Assembly (NCBI RefSeq): GCF_004962245.1
Contig: NZ_SUHQ01000029.1
Location: 36,754 to 100,753, forward strand
Direction: 5' to 3'
DNA: 64,000 nucleotides
From: Mesorhizobium sp.
GTDB taxonomy: Bacteria; Pseudomonadota; Alphaproteobacteria; Rhizobiales; Rhizobiaceae
The notes under the pieces are model-generated. The model was not told the origin of the DNA. It did not search any database and saw only the letters and a program-made list of their open reading frames with translations. Below, piece after piece: positions 60,040 through 64,000 of the stretch (position 1 is its first letter; every line of letters starts with the position of its first letter). Position numbers and translations under genes: made by a program.

Positions 60040-61011
60040 TCAGCTCTCGTCGTCGCTGCCGCCGGTGTTGCGAAGATGGCTCGGCGCCACGCCGATGACC
60101 CGCTTGAAAGCGCGGCTGAAGGACGCTTCTGAATCGTAGCCCAGCTTCGCCGCGACCACGGACACTCTCATTCTGTCGCGGGCCAGCCATTGCCGCGCCT
60201 GATGCATGCGCACCCGCAGGACATATTTAGCCGGCGTTTCTCCGACCACGGTTGCGAAGCGTTGGGCAAAGGCAGAACGCGAGGCTCCCATCGTCCGCGC
60301 CAGGGCTTCGACCGTCCAGTCCCGGTCCGGCTGGATGTGAATTGCGGCCAGCACCTTTCCGACATCCGGATTTCTGACCGCCGCGATCCAGCCGGTAGCG
60401 TCGCCGCAGCCATTCTCCACCCAGGAGCGGATGATCGTAGCGGCCAGCACGTCGGCAAGGCGTGCCAGTATGCCGCCCGATCCGACCCGGTCCATTGTCA
60501 CCTCGCCTGCCATTGCATCAAGCAGATGCTGGATGCCCGGCGCATTCGCCATCAGTTCATGCGCGCGCATCAGGTCGGGCATCATGTCCAGCAAGGGATG
60601 CGATCCGTCGAGATTGAAATGCATGCTGCCGCAGAACAGCAAGGTCTTTGGGCCGCCGCACTCGTTCGAGACGTCGTAGACGTTTTCGCACACCGGTTCG
60701 ATGCTGTATCGGCCGATGGGCACAGCTGATACCCCCGGCGCGCTGGCCAGCACGTGCTCGTCGCCGCGCGGTATCAGCAGCGCGTCGCCCACCGTCAGCT
60801 CGATCCATTCTTTCGCCGGCGACAGCAGCCAGCAGCCTTGCCGGCCTATAAAGTGGAACCGCGCCGCCTTCTGGGCAGGAAAGGACACTGCCCACGGTTC
60901 GCCCAGGACACAGCGGCCATAGTCGACGCCATCGAGACGCAATCCGCGCAGCATATCAGTCAGCGGATCGCCAGAAGCCGGCAGGGTAGTTTTGGACGAA
61001 TTGTAATTCAT
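60040..61011 (-). CDS. AraC-family transcriptional regulator
   Basis: The 323-residue regulator has an N-terminal cupin-type sensor domain (about 15-190, ARFHFIGRQGCWLLSPAKEW, VGDALLIPRGDEHVLA) and a C-terminal pair of helix-turn-helix motifs (WTVEALARTMGASRSAFAQR, KLGYDSEASFSRAFKRVIGV). It is divergent from an MFS efflux gene, with a direct repeat in between, and probably controls it. ATG 61011 is chosen; a GTG at 61047 would add 12 residues and has only a poorly placed GGGAG. Confidence 0.9.
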   Translation of the reverse strand: MNYNSSKTTLPASGDPLTDMLRGLRLDGVDYGRCVLGEPWAVSFPAQKAARFHFIGRQGCWLLSPAKEWIELTVGDALLIPRGDEHVLASAPGVSAVPIGRYSIEPVCENVYDVSNECGGPKTLLFCGSMHFNLDGSHPLLDMMPDLMRAHELMANAPGIQHLLDAMAGEVTMDRVGSGGILARLADVLAATIIRSWVENGCGDATGWIAAVRNPDVGKVLAAIHIQPDRDWTVEALARTMGASRSAFAQRFATVVGETPAKYVLRVRMHQARQWLARDRMRVSVVAAKLGYDSEASFSRAFKRVIGVAPSHLRNTGGSDDES

Positions 61012-61053
61012 TGCGGCGTTTCTAGCATGGAAACTCCAGACAGTCACTCCCTA

Positions 61054-61083
61054 TGTTGCACTGCAGCCAATTGTTGCACTGCA
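61054..61083. promoter_or_regulatory. Direct repeat TGTTGCACTGCA, candidate AraC operator
   Basis: TGTTGCACTGCA occurs at 61054-61065 and again at 61072-61083, 18 bases apart in the same orientation. This is the arrangement expected for two AraC-family half sites. It lies within the 91-base gap between the divergent AraC and MFS genes, 20 bases before the MFS start codon. Confidence 0.6.
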
Positions 61084-61102
61084 ACCAGACCGGAGATCCA
61101 TC

Positions 61103-62326
61103 ATGACCGAACCCGCGACAGGCGTCATGGACGCCGTTCTCGATCCTGCGGAAACTGACGAACGAGCCGAGCCGGCGTGGGGGGCGGTCGTATCCCTCGC
61201 GCTCGGTGTGTTTGGACTGGTGACGGCGGAATTCCTGCCCGCCAGCCTGCTGACGCCGCTGGCGCAGGATCTCGGTGTCACGGAAGGAACTGCCGGACAA
61301 GCGGTGACGGCGACAGCCGTTGTCGGCGCGATAGCCGCCCCGACCATGGCCATCGTCACCAGACGGCTGGATCGCAGGCTGGTCATGTGGGCGCTGACGG
61401 TGCTGCTGATCCTGTCGAACCTGTTGGCAGCGTTTGCGTCTTCGCTTCCCGTTCTTCTGATCGCTCGCATCATGCTCGGAATCAGCCTTGGCGGGTTCTG
61501 GTCGATGTCGGCGGCCATGGCGATGCGGCTTGTTCCGATGCGGCTGATGCCACGCGCCATGTCGATCATTCTCACCGGTGTTTCGGTGGCGACCGTCTGC
61601 GCGGCCCCGGTCGGCGCCTATGTCGGCGACATCTGGGGATGGCGTACGGCCTTCATGATCGCGGCTGTTGTCAGCGCCTTGGCGCTGCTGGTGCAGGTCG
61701 CCACCATTCCCAGGCTGCCGCCGGCGGGCGTGGCGAGCTTTCGGACCCTGTTTGAAGTGCTGAAGCGGCCGATGATCCGGGTTGCGCTTCTGGTGGTCGT
61801 GCTGGTCGCTTCGGGGCACTTTGCCGGCTTCACCTATGTCCGCCCGTTTCTCGAGAAGGTGCCCGCACTGGACATCGAGACCATTTCGCTTGTGCTGCTC
61901 GCCTACGGCGTCGGTGGCTTCTTCGGCAATTTTGCCGGCGGGTTCATGGCTGAGCGCAACCTCAAGACCGCTGTCGGCATGGCGCCTCTGCTGATCGCGG
62001 TGGCGGCGCTCCTGCTGCTCACCGTCGGCGCCTCGCCTGTTGTGGCGGCAATAGCAGTGGCCGCCTGGGGCTTTGCCTTTGGCGCGGTGCCGGTCGGGCT
62101 GCAAACCTGGCTGGTGCGGGCCGCTCCCGACCAGGCCGAAAGCGCCGGCGGGCTGATGGTCGCCACGTTCCAGGTGGCGATCGCGCTGGGTGCCGTTTTC
62201 GGCGGCCTGCTGGTCGACAATGCCGGCGTTGCCAGCGCTTTCGCCTACTGCGGGATCGCGACGTTGCTGGCGGCTTTGGCGGCGTTCTTTCTCGGCCCGC
62301 GAAATGCGGACCAAGCCCAGACGTAA
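61103..62326 (+). CDS. MFS transporter (DHA1 efflux family)
   Basis: A 407-residue permease with twelve predicted helices, the motif A loop between helices 2 and 3 reading AIVTRRLDRRLVMWAL, LGISLGGFWSMSAAMAMRLV in helix 4, and motif C GAYVGDIWGWRTAFM in helix 5. It belongs with the AraJ/YdhP sugar- or drug-efflux proteins. GGAG lies eight bases before the ATG. Divergence from an AraC regulator supports inducible efflux. Confidence 0.9.
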   Translation: MTEPATGVMDAVLDPAETDERAEPAWGAVVSLALGVFGLVTAEFLPASLLTPLAQDLGVTEGTAGQAVTATAVVGAIAAPTMAIVTRRLDRRLVMWALTVLLILSNLLAAFASSLPVLLIARIMLGISLGGFWSMSAAMAMRLVPMRLMPRAMSIILTGVSVATVCAAPVGAYVGDIWGWRTAFMIAAVVSALALLVQVATIPRLPPAGVASFRTLFEVLKRPMIRVALLVVVLVASGHFAGFTYVRPFLEKVPALDIETISLVLLAYGVGGFFGNFAGGFMAERNLKTAVGMAPLLIAVAALLLLTVGASPVVAAIAVAAWGFAFGAVPVGLQTWLVRAAPDQAESAGGLMVATFQVAIALGAVFGGLLVDNAGVASAFAYCGIATLLAALAAFFLGPRNADQAQT

Positions 62327-62373
62327 GCTCATCCTGAGCGCCGCCCGCTTCCAATCCACGGCCCGAAGACCGG

Positions 62374-62946
62374 TTACGGCTTTCGGGCCGTCGTGATTGC
62401 GGCCACGAAACGGTTCAGGCTGTCTTCGACATAGGATGCCACCTCGAGCTTCGGGTCGAAACTCCACCACAGCAACGAGCCTTGCCAATGCGATGCCATC
62501 AGCAGGCCGATCTCCAAGGGCGCATTGGCGTTTGAAGTGAAGCAAGAGTCGAGGATATTGCACAGCGCCGACTTCCACGACGCTCCGCGTGCGCGAAGCA
62601 CAGGGTCACGAAGATCCTCGCGCAGAACGAGCAGCCCTTCAGCATAGGATTCAATACCACCGTAGTCTCGCGACAGCGCCACGAGCAGCCCGACCGCCCC
62701 GCTGGGGGTCCTTGGAACCATCGCCGCAAGTGTCGCGGTCTTCTCATCCAGCCGGTCCCACGCCTGTAGCAAGGTCCTTTGCCTCAGTACGACCTTGTTT
62801 TTGAAACGCTGCACCAGCGTCGAGCCGGAAAGGCCGCAAGCCTGCGCCAGCCGATCAAAGGTGAGAGCCTCCGGGCCATGCTCATGGATCAGCCTGTGGG
62901 CCGCCTCAAGCACCTGCTCGTCGGATTGCGTTTTCGGTCGAGGCAT
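62374..62946 (-). CDS. TetR-family transcriptional regulator
   Basis: The 190-residue repressor has an N-terminal helix-turn-helix (EALTFDRLAQACGLSGSTLV, then QRFKNKVVLRQRTLL) and a helical ligand domain rich in Trp and Leu. It is divergent from an SDR gene, and an extended palindrome (62960-62981) lies 14 bases before its start, so it probably represses both genes until a hydrophobic ligand binds. Confidence 0.88.
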   Translation of the reverse strand: MPRPKTQSDEQVLEAAHRLIHEHGPEALTFDRLAQACGLSGSTLVQRFKNKVVLRQRTLLQAWDRLDEKTATLAAMVPRTPSGAVGLLVALSRDYGGIESYAEGLLVLREDLRDPVLRARGASWKSALCNILDSCFTSNANAPLEIGLLMASHWQGSLLWWSFDPKLEVASYVEDSLNRFVAAITTARKP

Positions 62947-62959
62947 CTTGACATCAATT

Positions 62960-62981
62960 TATAAACGAATGATCATTTATA
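62960..62981. promoter_or_regulatory. Palindromic operator candidate between TetR and SDR genes
   Basis: TATAAACGAATGATCATTTATA has TATAAA/TTTATA outer arms and a perfect core palindrome AATGATCATT (62968-62977). Position and length fit a TetR-dimer site, and the AT-richness stands out in this GC-rich DNA. It probably overlaps the promoters of both genes. Confidence 0.65.
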
Positions 62982-63038
62982 TACGATGGCGCTGGCGAAG
63001 GCCAGCCCCTGCGAAGTGGCCTGGTTCAGGAGAGTTCA

Positions 63039-63947
63039 ATGACGCTTCATGGCAAAGTTGCTTTGGTCGCCGGTGCAACGCGGGGCGCGGGGCGAGGGAT
63101 TGCGGTTGAATTGGGTGCTGCCGGCGCAACTGTCTATGTCACGGGACGGACGACGCGAACGCATCAATCCGAATATGCCCGGCCCGAAACCATCGAGGAA
63201 ACGGCGGCGCTGGTCTCGGCGCACGGCGGCAACGGGATTGCCGTGCAAGTCGACCATCTGGTTGCCGAAGACGTGCGCAAGCTGGTTGAGCGTATCCGCT
63301 CCGAGCAGGGTCGGCTCGACATTCTGGTCAACGACATCTGGGGCGGCGAAAAGCTGTTCGAATGGAACAAACCGGTCTGGGAGCATGATCTCAAGAATGG
63401 TCTTCGCATGCTGCGGCTCGGCATCGACACGCATCTGATCACGGCCCACTACGCGCTGCCACTTCTGATCGAGCGCCCGGGCGGCCTGCTCGTCGAAGTC
63501 ACCGATGGCACTGCCGAATACAATGCCGATCACTATCGGCTGTCGCCCTTCTACGACCTCGCCAAAGTGTCGGTGACGCGCATGGCATGGGCCCATGCCA
63601 AGGATCTCGCGGCGCATGGTGCTACGTCGGTTTCGCTCACGCCCGGCTGGTTGCGTTCGGAAATGATGCTCGAGGCGTTCGGCGTCACGGAGGACGACTG
63701 GCGCGATGCAACCGCGAAGGTGCCGCATTTTGCCATCTCGGAGACGCCGCGCTTCGTCGGCCGCGCCGTGGCGGCGCTGGCGGCGGATCCCGATCGTTCG
63801 CGCTGGAACGGGCAATCGCTATCGAGCGGCGGGTTGGCGCAGATCTATGGCTTCACCGATCTCGACGGTTCGCGACCCGATGCCTGGCGTTATGTTCCCG
63901 AGGTTCAGGACGTCGGCAAACCGGCCGATGTGACGGGGTACCGCTAG
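63039..63947 (+). CDS. SDR-family oxidoreductase
   Basis: The 302-residue short-chain dehydrogenase has cofactor motif GATRGAGRGIAVELG, NDIWGGEKLFEWNKPVWEHD after the fourth strand, and Tyr and Lys of the active site in SPFYDLAKVSVTRMAW. It is longer than classical members because of a C-terminal extension ending RPDAWRYVPEVQDVGKPADV. AGGAG precedes the ATG. The divergent TetR repressor and its operator suggest induction by a toxic or unusual carbonyl compound. The 53 bases that follow hold no gene. Confidence 0.88.
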   Translation: MTLHGKVALVAGATRGAGRGIAVELGAAGATVYVTGRTTRTHQSEYARPETIEETAALVSAHGGNGIAVQVDHLVAEDVRKLVERIRSEQGRLDILVNDIWGGEKLFEWNKPVWEHDLKNGLRMLRLGIDTHLITAHYALPLLIERPGGLLVEVTDGTAEYNADHYRLSPFYDLAKVSVTRMAWAHAKDLAAHGATSVSLTPGWLRSEMMLEAFGVTEDDWRDATAKVPHFAISETPRFVGRAVAALAADPDRSRWNGQSLSSGGLAQIYGFTDLDGSRPDAWRYVPEVQDVGKPADVTGYR

Positions 63948-64000
63948 CTAGCTGTGAGCCTTCAGGAGGTTGTCCATTCGGCCCCGACCGAGAAAGCTGA

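Noticed and set aside
1..64000. CRISPR arrays, rRNA, tRNA and phage genes
   Set aside because: No regularly spaced direct repeats, no conserved rRNA segments, no cloverleaf-like sequences and no integrase or structural phage proteins were seen on reading both strands.

Overview
The window looks like chromosomal DNA of a rhizobial alphaproteobacterium, most likely Mesorhizobium or a close relative. The reasons are high GC content, dense ABC-type sugar and peptide import operons, RIME-like palindromic intergenic repeats, an FtsZ paralogue without a C-terminal tail, and FixK/FNR-type boxes in the left part. I found no rRNA, tRNA, CRISPR array, insertion sequence or phage gene. The species is inferred from gene content and was not tested.

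Region 1 (1-14.8 kb) resembles the low-oxygen stress islands of rhizobia. It holds a BON-domain protein cut by the window edge, an FMN-binding pyridoxamine oxidase-like protein, a host-attachment family protein, and a five-gene minus-strand operon (acsA, E1 alpha, E1 beta, E2, acyl carrier protein) in which every junction is a 4-base overlap. A DUF6429 protein, an FtsZ paralogue and a HlyD/RbbA/YhhJ-type exporter follow. Three FixK/FNR boxes (TTGAY-N4-RTCAA) lie upstream of the attachment gene, acsA and the HlyD gene. Two decayed genes sit between them: an MFS permease and a NAD synthetase.

Region 2 (14.8-31.1 kb) is catabolic. An SDR, a GntR/FCD regulator and mannonate dehydratase UxuA form a sugar-acid module. 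Next comes a signal-less solute-binding-like protein overlapping an IclR regulator, then a ribose-type ABC importer (SBP, permease, double ATPase, permease), then an SDR, a CaiB-type CoA transferase, an enoyl-CoA hydratase, an aldose-epimerase-like protein, a fused family I CoA-transferase-like protein and an SMP-30 lactonase. Sugar uptake and lactonase genes mixed with acyl-CoA enzymes suggest a CoA-dependent route for a sugar-derived acid. I know of no described pathway with this composition.

Region 3 (31.1-41.2 kb) is a divergent carbohydrate locus around a DeoR regulator. On the minus strand are DeoR, an FGGY kinase, and the ABC ATPase, permease and SBP, followed after a terminator by a tagatose-3-epimerase-like isomerase. 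On the plus strand are a class II aldolase, a second FGGY kinase and a HAD phosphatase. The probable logic is import, isomerisation, phosphorylation and aldol cleavage.

Region 4 (41.3-59.4 kb) concerns peptides and an unidentified carbohydrate. It has a gamma-glutamyltransferase, a dipeptide ABC importer with a RIME-like repeat inside the operon, an M24 peptidase, a cupin, a PEP_hydrolase and Tm-1-like pair, a TetR regulator, and a sugar ABC operon with two ATPases and a 75-residue membrane protein. Palindromes of the form TCTGGT-N3-ACCAGA lie in both the 48.5 kb and 53.4-53.6 kb control regions and suggest shared regulation.

Region 5 (59.5-64 kb) holds a secreted cupin, a divergent AraC/MFS pair with a direct-repeat operator candidate, and a divergent TetR/SDR pair with a palindromic operator candidate.
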